64,000 nucleotides of DNA from Pyropia haitanensis (taxonomy: Eukaryota; Rhodophyta; Bangiophyceae; Bangiales; Bangiaceae), in contig SDUX01000008.1 in NCBI GenBank assembly GCA_008729055.1, positions 2,914,001 to 2,978,000 of the forward strand, in the 5' to 3' direction. The position numbers were made by a program, and so were the translations under genes. Below, piece after piece: positions 1-10,007 of this stretch. The notes under the pieces are model-generated. The model ran no database searches. It was not told the origin of the DNA and saw only the letters and a program-made list of their open reading frames with translations. How positions within the stretch are numbered: the stretch's first letter is position 1; the number at the start of each line of letters is the position of its first letter.

Positions 1-1814
1 TCCGTGTGGTCGACGCGGCGCACGTCGGCCACCAGGGGCTGCCAAGGCTGGACCGAGACGCGGCGCGTGGCGCCCGTCAGGGGGGGTTCGACACGACTGT
101 GGCGATACCGCGGCGGGGGGCGTCGCTTCTCGGGTGGTTGAGTCCCCACCCATCCCGGGAACAGCCGTCCACACCTTGAGGGGGTGCTGTGCCCGTGGGT
201 GCCGTAGCCGCCCACCTCTGGGGGCGGTCCCGCATCGTCCGCCGCCCCCTTCCTGTCCCTGTCCGTGCGACCGCCACGGCGGCGGCAAGAGGGTGACCAT
301 CCCGCTCGACCTGCGGCACGGCGGGGGCCACGCCGGCCCCCAACGCGGACGGTCGCCCGCCTGGCGCCGCGGCCGCCCGCCCCGCCCATCCGCGTGTCGG
401 CGACGGTGCGCTGGCGCCCACCGGCGGGACCTTCCGCCCTCGCTTCCTACCAGCGGCCACTGCACGGCGCCGCAGCGGGGCGGCCGAGGAAGGCGCGGCC
501 GGGTGCGCGGCGGCAACCCGCGGTGGCGGTGCGCCGGACAACATCGCACACTCCTCCCACCGGCGGTGCGTGCCGTGCGCCGCGATGCTCCACTCGACAA
601 CCCAGGCGAGTGGCGATGAGACGGCCGCCCTGCTCGCCTCCCGGCGGGGTCCAAACGTGTGCGCACCGCGTGCTGCACTGGGACGCGGGGGCGGCCCGTC
701 CGCCCAATCCACCGGGGATGACCAGTGACGCTGCGGGCCCCGCCGCGGCGGGCTGGACGACCAGCGGCACCCCAGCGTAGAGCGGCTTTGAACACCCTCC
801 ACGTTGCGTGTGATGAAAACCTGCGGCGATGGAGGCGGCGGCGGCGGCGGCAGCGGCGCAAACCTTCCGGGCGTTCCCGTCGGCGGCCGCCTCGGCCGGC
901 CGCCGCGACCATGACTTTTCGATCGACCGCGTCGCGCAGCGGACCGAGGGCGCGGCCCCCCTACGTCATGACACCGCAATACGGGCGACGACCACCTCTC
1001 TGGCCGCGCGCGCCTAGGCTCAGTGTGAGAGGTCCCTGCCACCGCCAGCGCCGCGACGGCGGCGGCGGCGGCTGCAGCGGCCCTTCCTGTCGCCCCCCCC
1101 CCTCACCCCCTTCCCCTCACACCGCCCCCCCCCCCCCGCCGTGCGTGTGCGCACGCGCGCGGCGGCCGCCACGCCCACGTGGCCACGGGTGGTGGGGGGT
1201 GAGGGGTGGGGACCACCATGGGGCGCCTCCCCGCTGGGAGTCCCCACGTCGGCAGTCGCCGCCACGCCTGCCGCCGCGTCGGGCGGGCGGGGACGCGACG
1301 CGGCGGGGGATGGTGGTCTGGCTCGGGGAGACGCTACGCTTCCCTCCTCGCCCCGGTCTGCCGCCCCTCGGTGCTCTCTTTTTTCTCTTGCCCCTGTTGT
1401 TTGGCACCTTTTGTTTTTGGTCCGTTTCAAGTTTGGGGGAAGGATACCAGGGCAGCGGGCCGTGCGGCCGACGTACCTCAGCGTGTGCGTGCCCTGTCGG
1501 CGTTTCCGCCCGCTCGGCGTCTCCCGCTGGTCGCAGCGGCGGCGGCGCCGCCCGGTCGGACGGCGTGGCCCGGCTGCGGTTGCGGCACCCCGGGTCTGGC
1601 CTACCGGGCAACACGCAGCGGCCGACCCCGCGGGGCGCAGCGCCTTCAAAAGGGCGCTCCCAATGCAGAGGGCGGCGCGGGGGCTGGGGTGCCCAACGCC
1701 GCAGCCGCGCGCACGCTGCCAATCCGTACTCTTCGCGCCTCCCTTGAAAGGTGTTGCCAGCCCCCTCCTTCCCTGCCGCTCGTACCAGCCAGTCTTCTCC
1801 CCGCTGCGCCCATC
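1..1814. other. GC-rich stretch without a confident gene
   Basis: I see no recognisable protein in this stretch. Several overlapping open frames on both strands translate to Arg/Pro/Ala-rich text with no domain, which is the usual artefact of such GC content. It holds a poly-C tract near 1097-1139. A T-rich patch lies near 1376-1440. The part just before 1815 is the leader of the following secreted protein. Confidence 0.5.
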
Positions 1815-2420
1815 ATGGCACGCTCCGTTGGGCGTCTGCTGGGTCTGTGCCTCGCCATGGTCACCGCACTGGCCGTCGCCACGGCCACTACCGCAAAGCG
1901 GTGCACCTACACGGACGCGTGCTCCAAGAAGGTCATTTCGGCCTTTCCCGGGGGCTTCCTGTTTGACTCTTGCCGCCGGGCCTATTCCGTGTCGGCGTCT
2001 TGTCGGCTAGCCAAGGTGCGGGTGTGCCGCTTCAAGGATCCGTGCCGCCTCCTCAAGGTGTCCCGCACCATCTGGGCCCCCAGCGGCGGGGTTCTCAAGG
2101 GCGCCTGCGGCACCAGGTGGACGGTCGACAGCACGTGCAAGGCGACCGTTGCGAAGGCGTGCCGACCACGCAGTTCGTCCTGCAACGCTTTCCCCACTAC
2201 ATCCTTCGTGGGGCAGGTTGTCTCGCGCAACACCGAGGGCACGTGCAGCCCCGCCTCCTATTTCGTCGCGCCGGGGTGCGTCTACTACAGGGTCGCCCGC
2301 GAGTGCGTCTTCCGTGACAGCTGCGCCAAGGCCATGCGGCGGGAGTGGCCGGGGGCGGTGTACGTGAAGTGTGGCAGGCTGTATGTCTCCCTGCCTGGCT
2401 GCAAGGAGCAGCGCCTGTGA
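1815..2420 (+). CDS. Secreted protein with four Cys repeats, unknown function
   Basis: A 201-residue protein. Residues 1-27 form a signal peptide (basic MARSVGR, then a hydrophobic core ending ATATTA), so it is probably secreted or wall-located. The mature part is four tandem units of 41-48 residues. Each carries four cysteines in the order C-x5/6-C-x15-20-C-x9/10-C: Cys30/36/53/63, 71/77/98/108, 116/123/144/155 and 164/170/186/196. The units are joined by 7-8 residues. All 16 mature cysteines belong to the pattern, so disulfide bonding within each unit is likely. The protein is basic overall. The ATG at 1815 is chosen because the signal peptide starts there, although the frame stays open further upstream. 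I do not recognise the family; a lectin-like, wall-binding or defence role would be a guess. Confidence 0.75.
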   Translation: MARSVGRLLGLCLAMVTALAVATATTAKRCTYTDACSKKVISAFPGGFLFDSCRRAYSVSASCRLAKVRVCRFKDPCRLLKVSRTIWAPSGGVLKGACGTRWTVDSTCKATVAKACRPRSSSCNAFPTTSFVGQVVSRNTEGTCSPASYFVAPGCVYYRVARECVFRDSCAKAMRREWPGAVYVKCGRLYVSLPGCKEQRL

Positions 2421-3127
2421 GACGCTCGAGGGAAGACGCTGCAAGAGCTCACGCCCCCGTCGTTGTTTCTTGGACTTGTGAAGAGGGCTTGCAAAAGACC
2501 ATCTTTCCGAAGAGCGCACGCCCTGAATGAAAATCAAAAATACGAATCATCAGATACTCCTAAAATTGACAGTTTGGAACCAGGACTCTCGAGGTTTGCT
2601 GGACCAATCGAGGTTCTCTGGACCAATCGGGGTTCTCTGAACGAATCGAGGTTCTCTGAACGAATCGAGGTTCTCTGGACCAATCGAGAGCCATCACTAA
2701 CCACTCTCCAGGGCGATGAGCTCGCAAGAGCCCACAATCATACATCGACGCCCGCGGTCGACAGTTGTTTATTCACATGCTTTCGAAATATATCAATTGA
2801 TTCTTCGCCATGATTGTCACTTGTGAGTAATCGGTTGTCCTGTGTGCGTTTAATTGCACTGTTGATATGCCAGGACACCTGTCGATCTCTACTGGCACTA
2901 CTTTTATTTCTGCTTGTGACGCTCCGAACTTGTGCGCTTGGACTCTCTCCGGTTCCGCTCGATTGATTGGGTCGGATCGTCCGTCGGTTTGGGGCACGAT
3001 GGCGGGTCGGTCACGCGCTCGACGGTGGCGTCGCGCACGCGTTGCATGACGGTGTCGCCGGCGTCATCCCCGGCATCCCCCCCAGCGGTGCCACCCTCCC
3101 CCTAGTTGTCCCACCAGTACCGGCATC
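2421..3127. other. Intergenic, AT-richer, with short tandem repeats
   Basis: No gene seen. About 2520-2960 is clearly lower in GC than the rest of the window and holds a 19-bp tandem repeat. The last part, 2960-3127, is the presumed promoter and leader of the eL27 gene. Confidence 0.5.
2602..2688. repeat. 19-bp tandem repeat, about 4.6 copies
   Basis: Units start at 2602, 2621, 2640, 2659 and 2678 (partial). The consensus is GACCAATCGAGGTTCTCTG, with a GACC/AACG alternation at the unit start. There are no spacers, so this is a minisatellite and not a CRISPR array. Confidence 0.9.
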
Positions 3128-3921
3128 ATGGGCAAGTTGTACGTTGTGTTCTTCTTCTCGAGGAATTTTTTCCAGACACGGTTGCTGCGTCTGTGCAGTT
3201 CCTAGGACAGCACTCTGGCGTAGGCGACGAGCGCGGCCCCGGCTACGTCACCTGCGTGGCGGCTGTGTGCTGGGCCTGAGGTGTCGCTCGTCGTCCGTCT
3301 TTGGTTCAGAGAGGATGCTGGGATTGCCGGCCGAGGTCCTCTTAGCTGGCGCACGTTGTGGCCCGTGTGTTGTGTCCCTCTGATGCCTGGTGCGACTATT
3401 GACCTTTTTGCGTTTTACCGGCTTGGCTGTTACCTCTACCTCTGCTCCTCTATCGATCATTTGTTTATACTTGTGTGTGTTGTCCGTGGCGTTTGCCGAT
3501 GGTTGTATGCGTCCTCAGCCTGAAGCCTGGGAAGGTCGTCATTGTCCTGGGCGGTCGCTTTGCCGGCAAGAAAGCGGTCATTGTGCAGAATGTGGACCAG
3601 GGCTCGAACAACCGCCGCTTTGGCCATGCCCTCATTGCGGGCATTGAGCGCTACCCGCTCAAGGTTACCAAGTCGATGAACAAGCGCGTGCTGGCCAGGC
3701 GTTCCCGCATCAAGCCGTTTGTGAAGGCGGTGAACTACAACCACCTGATGCCCACGCGGTACGCCCTGGATCTTGGTGAGGGTGTGAAGACTGCGGTACC
3801 CATGGATGCGGGGAGCAACCCGACGGCTCGGTCGAAGGCACGGAAGGAGGTGGCCAAGCTGCTGCAGGACCGGTTTAACTCGGGCAAGAACAAGTGGTTC
3901 TTCTCGAAGCTCCGCTTCTAG
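3128..3921 (+). CDS. RPL27: 60S ribosomal protein eL27
   Basis: Cytosolic large-subunit ribosomal protein eL27, 137 residues after splicing, the normal family length. Coding exon 1 is only 11 nt (3128-3138, ATGGGCAAGTT). The intron is 3139-3518 (GTACGT at the donor, CTCAG at the acceptor). Exon 2 is 3519-3921. Joining them restores the family's N-terminus MGKFLKPGKVV, with the Phe codon split 2+1. The rest is typical: VIVLGGRFAGKKAVIV (KOW-like), HALIAGIERYP, and a basic C-terminus ending NKWFFSKLRF. The exact restoration of the conserved start is what fixes the splice. The gene converges with the E2 gene downstream. Confidence 0.96.
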
Positions 3922-4317
3922 GTATGGAGTGTCAATGAACATTGGTCTTTTTTCTTTTTCATGATCGTACACTGCGCGTATCTTGCCACTGTCGGTGCGG
4001 TGCAAGGGCGACAGGAGTCACCATATTGAGGGATGGAGTAGGCCCACGCACCACGCACCAAGCACCACACCCTATATGCGATGCCTTGAGAAGACATCGC
4101 CAGCGTTGTTGCAGCGTTGTAATCCTGGTCGCCAGGTCAAGTCCGCTGTGTGAGGACTGTCATAGAGCCACACAGCGCTCGCGATGACCATGTCGCACCG
4201 CCAGCATACCTTAAACCGTACTCCAACCAGGGCCACAGGGCCACCACGAAAGCTGGGTGTGGCGGAAGCGTTCGGGTAGACTTCATGAACACACCTCCAC
4301 GAGCAGCCCGACGCCAA
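3922..4317. other. Convergent 3' region
   Basis: Non-coding space between the 3' ends of eL27 (plus) and the E2 gene (minus). A T-rich patch at 3947-3960 follows the eL27 stop and probably belongs to its 3' UTR. Nothing else recognised. Confidence 0.5.
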
Positions 4318-5679
4318 CTACAAGAGCGCGAGAGCCAAGCGACGGGCGAGAAGCCCACCAATAACGCTGGCCACAAACCAGGCAGCCATCAAAAGGATCT
4401 CCTCACCATCACTGTCGTTTGACAGGTCCCGCTCCCCTGCAGGGCGCCGCGGCAGCGCACGCGGCTCATCAGGCACCGGCAGCACTGCTCTCACCGCCTC
4501 GTCGCGCTGTCGCAGACCAGACGGCGCAGGTGCTGGCAGAGGCGCAGCGGTTGGCCGCGCTGCGTCCACAGAGCCCACCGGAGCACTCACTCCGGCAGGT
4601 GCCATCGGTGAGAGCGCCGCGGCCGCCGCCGCAGCCGCCGCGGCTGATGGCGGGCCAGACGAGCCGGGCAGCGCAGGGGGCAGCGGCTCCAGCGCTGTCG
4701 CAGAAGACGAGGACGCCGCAGCGTCGCCGACGGCCGACGAGGCGTCTGCCGGTAGCGCGGCAACATCCGCCGCATCTGGGGCGGCGTCTGCGGCAGCTGC
4801 CGGCACAGTTGCAGCCACCGTCGCGGCCGGGGCCGCGACCGTAGCCGCGGCCACCGCTTCTGCCGGCGCGACTGGCGGTGCCGCAAGCGGCGGCAGCTGC
4901 GCTGCCACAGCCGCCCCACACCGGGGGCACTCGTAGGAGAGGCTCTTCTTCGCCAGCGCCACCCGCTCCTTGTCAGGGTAGTCGAGCGCCCCGAGACCCG
5001 TCGGCTTCGACGGCATAAAGCCGACGAGAGCAGTGAGGATGGTGCGGATACCCCAGCTGGGTTGCCACAGCTCCTCATGGTGGGACGTGACCGACAGGCA
5101 GATGCGGGTGCCCGTCTCAAAGCGGCCATTGGGAGTCAGAAACATGATTTCGGGCGCCTGCGAGCCGGCCAACCCGTTCGCGTCCAGGCGACCACGAACG
5201 TCGAGTCAGAAAAACCAGCGATGAAGAGAAAAAAAAGAAGCAGAGTCCGAAGGAAAACAGAAAGACGGAAACAACAGTAGCGACCATCCACGTGAGTGAC
5301 GGAATCAGAGCACGAGAGGCTGCCAGCTCGCCCCGCCCCCCCAAAAAAAACACACGGCGGCTCGACGTGGACCATGTCGCTCACATGCGTCGTGACAACC
5401 GTCACGCCCCACCCCGACCCCCCACCGCCATACCTTGAGCGGGTACTCTGGTGGCAGCAGGATGCGCCCGTGGTAGAGCCCACCCTCAAACGCCGTCTCG
5501 GGCGGCCCGCGGACGGTAAAGTGCATTTCAAAGAGGTCCGTCTCAAGCGGCGCGGCGGTGAATAGGGCGCCGGGACGGTTGCCCTCGACGGCCAGCTCGG
5601 CCACCTCCTTGAGGATGCGCTTTACCGCCGCCGATGACTGCATACCATTCCCGCTAGCGCTGCCACTCCCCCGCGCCAT
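4318..5679 (-). CDS. UBE2J: Ubiquitin-conjugating enzyme E2, UBE2J/Ubc6 type
   Basis: Tail-anchored E2 of the ER-associated degradation pathway, 361 residues. Exon 1 is 5679-5434 (82 codons) and begins MARGSGSASGNGMQSSAAVK. The intron is 5433-5158 (GTATGG...CAG, phase 0). Exon 2 is 5157-4318. The UBC fold is clear: RILKEVAEL helix, EMHFTVRGPP, FEGGLYHGRILLPPEYPLK, then MFLTPNGRFETGTRICLSVT with the catalytic cysteine at residue 102. A UBE2J-like Asn-Gly-Arg-Phe motif precedes the Cys. After about residue 150 comes a long Ala/Pro-rich linker. The C-terminus is a hydrophobic anchor (LLMAAWFVASVIGGLLARRL). A YECPRCG pair of cysteines sits at the start of the linker. It ubiquitinates misfolded ER proteins with membrane E3 ligases, by family knowledge. 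Confidence 0.93.
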
Positions 5680-7951
5680 GGTGCCAAGAAAAAACCCACC
5701 CAGGCCGCTTCGAGCCACGGAAGGGGTGGAACCAAGAGGATTTTGGCGAGGGTGCGCCAGGGGGGGGGGCGGGGGGGGGGCGAGGACAGGAAACCGTGCG
5801 ACAGCACGTCCGCCCCCCTCACACCACCCCAAGCGGACCGACCGAGCACGCAGCGAGGCGTCTGCCCTCAAAGGTGAACACGGCCGACCCCAAGCGCCGT
5901 GCCGACAAGTCCCAGACAAAGTGCAGGCCAAGACGTCCACAGCGAAGAGAGGCAGCACAGAGGCGCGCGAGCCACAACCCAGAGCAGACGCACAGGCGAG
6001 GTGGACGTGGTGCCCAGAAGAGCACGTCACGCTCACAGCTCCACCCTCCCGCGCTCACTGGGAGTCGTCCTCAAAATCGACAGGTCAGTCTGGACGGAAA
6101 AACCTTGCCAATTCATTGGCTGTTGTGTGCCACGTTTCGATATGTCGGCAACTGCTTCGTTCTATGCCTCGCCGGACGAAGAAGTTGAACGGATTCGAAA
6201 TTACGTAGTTCCATGTAACTTCTTGGCGTTCACTTCCACGATCCATTGGGAGTGAGCCGGTACCGCTTGCTGGCGCTTCAACCGTCAACCGGGACTGTAA
6301 TTATCCGATCGGTAGGAAGAGAGCACTCACTCTCACCATCCTCAACCACCGCCCATCTCTCCTCCCCACCGTCGCGGTGCGCACGCCTCCACTGTGGACT
6401 GCCGCGGTGACGGCCCCACGGACAGCAGCAGCGACGGGCGCGCCTATAGCTAGCTAGAGGGAGCAGCTGCCGGTGGGAGTGTGCTACCAGGGTCTGCACC
6501 ATCCGCGCCGATGGCAGACGGCGCCGACGACGGGGCGGCCACCGCCACCTCCACCCACCACCTCCTGGGGTGTGTTGGATGGTGCGCGCATGGGTGTCCT
6601 GGTCGAGAACCGCCCGCACCCGACGGCGACGACAGACACTCCCATGTCCAAGCCTCGCCCCTTTCCACCGCTGTGCGTGTCTTTAGCCTCCGACGCAGCT
6701 GACCTGTCCCCGTCGTACCTGTTTGCGCCCGTACACTGGCTGCTGGCCAACCGTGTCCAGGCCGCGCCTGGGCCTCCCTCACAGCTGACTCGCCCACTCA
6801 TGTTGGATGGGGTGGCTGGCAGTTGGCCAGTGTTTGGCGTCCCCAGTCGCAGTTCTCTCTTGGTGGTGCTACGCTAAACCTCTGCTGCAGGTGGCGGGGA
6901 AGAACCAGTTTGGGAGTCGGGCAGCGAGCGGCAACGGGCGCTTGGGCGCCCTGACGCGACAGACCACCCGCCGCGGCCGCATCCAACACGTGAAACTACC
7001 AATTTTGTGCCGCACCGCACACCGACCTTCTTTTCAAGAGAAAGGGTTCGCAGTGGCCTCCTTCTCAGGTGGAAAGGATCAAGCACCCGCAAAGTGTCCA
7101 GACGGCGGCACCGTCACCACTCGCTCGGAGGCCCGTGTCCCGCTCGCGTCACACACGCGTGGCGACGACACGGCCCAGCGGCGGGCCGGCTTGCCACGTC
7201 GGACCCGCGTCGCCACTGCCGCGGCCACCGCCGCCGCCACCACCGCAGCGCAGACGCCGGCTGTCTGCCGCTGAACTAAAAAGTTTGATGAACGGAGGGG
7301 AGCAGGGTTGGCAGACACGCGACCCCGGCGGTGGCGAGCGCCCGCGCTGCCGTGGCCGGTGGTCTGCGGAGCCCCCGGGCTTCGCCGGTGAGTGCGGACT
7401 GACGGCAGTCTGTGGGGACCCGCCACGACTGTGGAGCAAGTGCGCAGCGAGACGGCCGGCCACGGCACCGCTGTGCCCGTCGCCACCGGCCGGCCCGGTG
7501 GCGACGGGCACAGCGGTGGCGCGGCGGCGGCGGAGGTCAGGCTGGCAATGGCCCGAGGTCGCGGGGCCGCCGCTGCCCCTGGCCGCCATCCCCCCGCGCG
7601 TGTGGTGTCGGTTGGGGCGCGCCGCCGCAGTCTCCAGGACCCACAATCGCACGGAGCGGGGGGCTGGTGGGGATGGTGGCGGGGTGGGGGTGTCGATGAC
7701 GCCCAGCCCTGTTGATGGTTCCCGCCGTACAAGAGCCCGCCGCCGCTGGTGCCGGGGCAGCGGAAATCTCAGCCAGTATTGGCAGCAACGGACCGCGCCG
7801 CACCCGCCTTGCCACTGCCGCCTATTGCCCCTCACACGCTTCCATTCTGGTCATCTTCCCGCTCCCTCGATACTCCCCCGACCCCTCCTTCTTCTTTCTC
7901 GCTCTTCTCTTCCCTCCCTCCGCCCCACTGCCCACCCCCCATCCTCTCGCC
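5680..7951. other. Intergenic, no confident gene; holds a perfect hairpin
   Basis: About 2.3 kb with no recognisable protein on either strand. 5760-5780 is a G-rich run upstream of the E2 gene. 6080-6300 is AT-richer. 6860-7270 has open frames without domains. A 24-bp perfect inverted repeat lies at 7466-7518. The last 100 bp (7850-7951) is a C/T-rich leader of the CAP gene. Confidence 0.5.
7466..7518. repeat. Perfect 24-bp inverted repeat with 5-nt loop
   Basis: Left arm 7466-7489 and right arm 7495-7518 are exact reverse complements. The spacer 7490-7494 is CCGGC. Pairing stops abruptly on both sides (7465 and 7519 are both G). It lies about 430 bp upstream of the CAP gene, outside any gene I recognise. 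Confidence 0.95.
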
Positions 7952-8925
7952 ATGTCTCGCACCCGCAACGTCCGCCTGGTCGCGGCCGCGGCGGTCGCCG
8001 CGGTCAGTGCGGTCGCGGCGGCGTGGACGCCCGTGACGGGGTCCCCTGCCGCTCGCCACCCGGCCATCTCCTGGGCGGCGGCCGTGGCGCCGCCGCCAAC
8101 CACCGCCGCCGCTCCCGCCGCCGCTGCCGCCGACCCCACGTCGGCGACGCTGCGTGGCGGACCACCCGTGGCGGCGCGTCAGTCGTACGAGGGCGACTTG
8201 GAGCCGTGGAGGATCTCCCCTACACAGTGGGTACGTGCAAGAGGTCGGGGGGGTGGGTGGGGGGGGGGGGGTTGCTCGGCGCCATGAGTCGAGGGCGGTC
8301 GAGGGGTGGCGGCACGCCGCTGCATCTGCGAAGGACGACACAGGGGGCGAGGGGAAAACGCGGGGCGGTGCACTGGAGGTGGGCGCTGGGTGTGAAGGAG
8401 TGGGTGACCCGGCGGTACTAGGTATCGCTGACACCTCCCCCCAACCCCTTTGTCGAAGGTGGTTGTTCCATCCTCCTCCTGGCGTCCGCACTGGCGTCCT
8501 GCCGCTCTCGCTCCGTCTCCCCCCCCCCCAACCCTCATCCACTTCCTGACGCTCCCACTCAGCTGGCGAAGAAGTCTGAGGACCTCCTGAACGACCGACG
8601 CGCCGAAGCTGGCCGCAGCCGCCTCATCGGCAGATGGGACCTCCGTGCCGACGCCATTCGTCAGGCAGAGGCAATGGCCAACCGGGGCACCATCTTTCAC
8701 CAAGCCATGGTGCCGCTGCTCAGCAAGTGGAACGCCGTGTGGGTGTCGGAGAACGTGGCTATGAATTACATGGACGAAGGGGCCTGGGGGCTGGTCAGGC
8801 TATGGATGAATTCGCCAGGCCACCGGCTGAACCTACTGGACGACCGGGCGACGCATACGGGGTGTGGGGTGGTACAGCGGGGGGGGTGGAACTGGTCTAG
8901 CTGCGTATACGCCCAGACGTACTGA
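7952..8925 (+). CDS. Secreted CAP/SCP domain protein
   Basis: 213 residues in two exons: 7952-8230 (93 codons) and 8563-8925. The intron 8231-8562 is GTACGT...CTCAG, phase 0. The N-terminus [20 protein letters not shown] is a signal peptide, followed by an Ala/Pro-rich stretch. Exon 2 is a complete CAP (SCP/PR-1/YkwD-like) domain: LLNDRRAEAGRSRL, AEAMANRGTIFHQ with the first His, SENVAMNY, WMNSPGHRLNLLDD with the second conserved His, THTGCGVV, and a terminal YAQTY. These are the hallmark CAP motifs, including the NSPGHR box. Molecular function is unknown for most of the family; extracellular lipid binding and defence are reported for some members. The splice joins the signal exon to the domain exon in frame. 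Confidence 0.9.
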
Positions 8926-10007
8926 TGGGGGATGGCGAGCGGTGTGCGGGAGAGACAGGCAATCTGGCGAACAGCACGAGCGCAGCTGCGCACGATGCGT
9001 CGCACAAAGAGTAAATGTTTTTGTTGTTGAAAAATCATGCAGAGACGTTGTCTGAGCCAATGAATTGCCTCTCGGCACGTTTGTCCACACATAATTTTGA
9101 ACATAAACCTGTCCAGCCTGGCACCAGCACCCGACCCGGTGGGAGGAGATTTTCGAGCGCACAGTCTTTGAAGGGGGCTCTGTCTCTGTTCGACCGATCA
9201 CAATTTGAATGAGGGTTCTCAAGTATGTCGCCACACGTCTACATTTTTGTGGGAAGCACAGTACTTGGAAGCGAGCTTTCCGTGAGGAAGTATTTGAACA
9301 AATATTTCTCGATGCTGACAAGTGAAGGAACGGATCCCAATCGACACGTGTCTGGTTCGCAGAGATCCGACTCGCTCAACGTGGCTGAGCCTTATTGGGC
9401 AGCTGTCTACTCATTCGTCTGGCGGTGGACTTGCGCATCCCCACGAAGGCGTCGAGATGGTTGGCTGTCCACCGCTGCATGCATGCATCGCCAAAGACGG
9501 GGTGGCCCGCCCTCGACCCTCCGTTGTGGACAGAGCTCCCGGATCTCTTCCCCATCAGTCTCCATCTGGCTTCCAAACTGTCAGCTGGTTGGTCGAGCGG
9601 GGAAAAAACGGAAAGAACACCAGGGTTTCAGCCAATGGGGTCGCTGGGACCTACGCTTGGCCCCTCCCGGATGAACCCTCCCTCGTTACGGGAAGCGGAC
9701 CGCACCGGCAATGGTCTGGGGCGCAGCGAGGGCGGTGCTTGTTGAGCTGTGGGTGGAGTCTCTGTTCCTCACTCACACCGTCATCCACCGTGCCGACACT
9801 CCTGGTCTGAGTGCACCACCCTTCGACCGGTGACCGCCCTTCGACCTGTAACCTCCCCCCTATTCTCGTGTCGCCTGTTCTGCCTCATCCCACCTCTCCT
9901 ATACCCCACTTCCGTCTCACTCTGTTCCGGTGGTTGCCAACCTCCTCTTGCTCGCCCCTCGCCCGTAACCGCGTTTTTTCCTTTCCCCTCCCACTCCCCC
10001 CGTCGCG
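8926..10007. other. Intergenic with an AT-richer island
   Basis: No gene supported. 9000-9330 is markedly AT-richer. A frame of about 150 codons starting near 9225 lies there but resembles nothing known and runs into Arg/Pro-rich text. 9840-10007 is C/T-rich and forms the leader of the SHMT gene. Confidence 0.5.

Noticed and set aside
2602..2688. CRISPR array
   Set aside because: Repeats are directly adjacent with no unique spacers, and the DNA is eukaryotic.
9225..9674. Open frame of about 150 codons in the AT-richer island
   Set aside because: It starts with normal-looking residues but has no homology that I recognise and ends in Arg-rich text. No leader or splice signal supports it.
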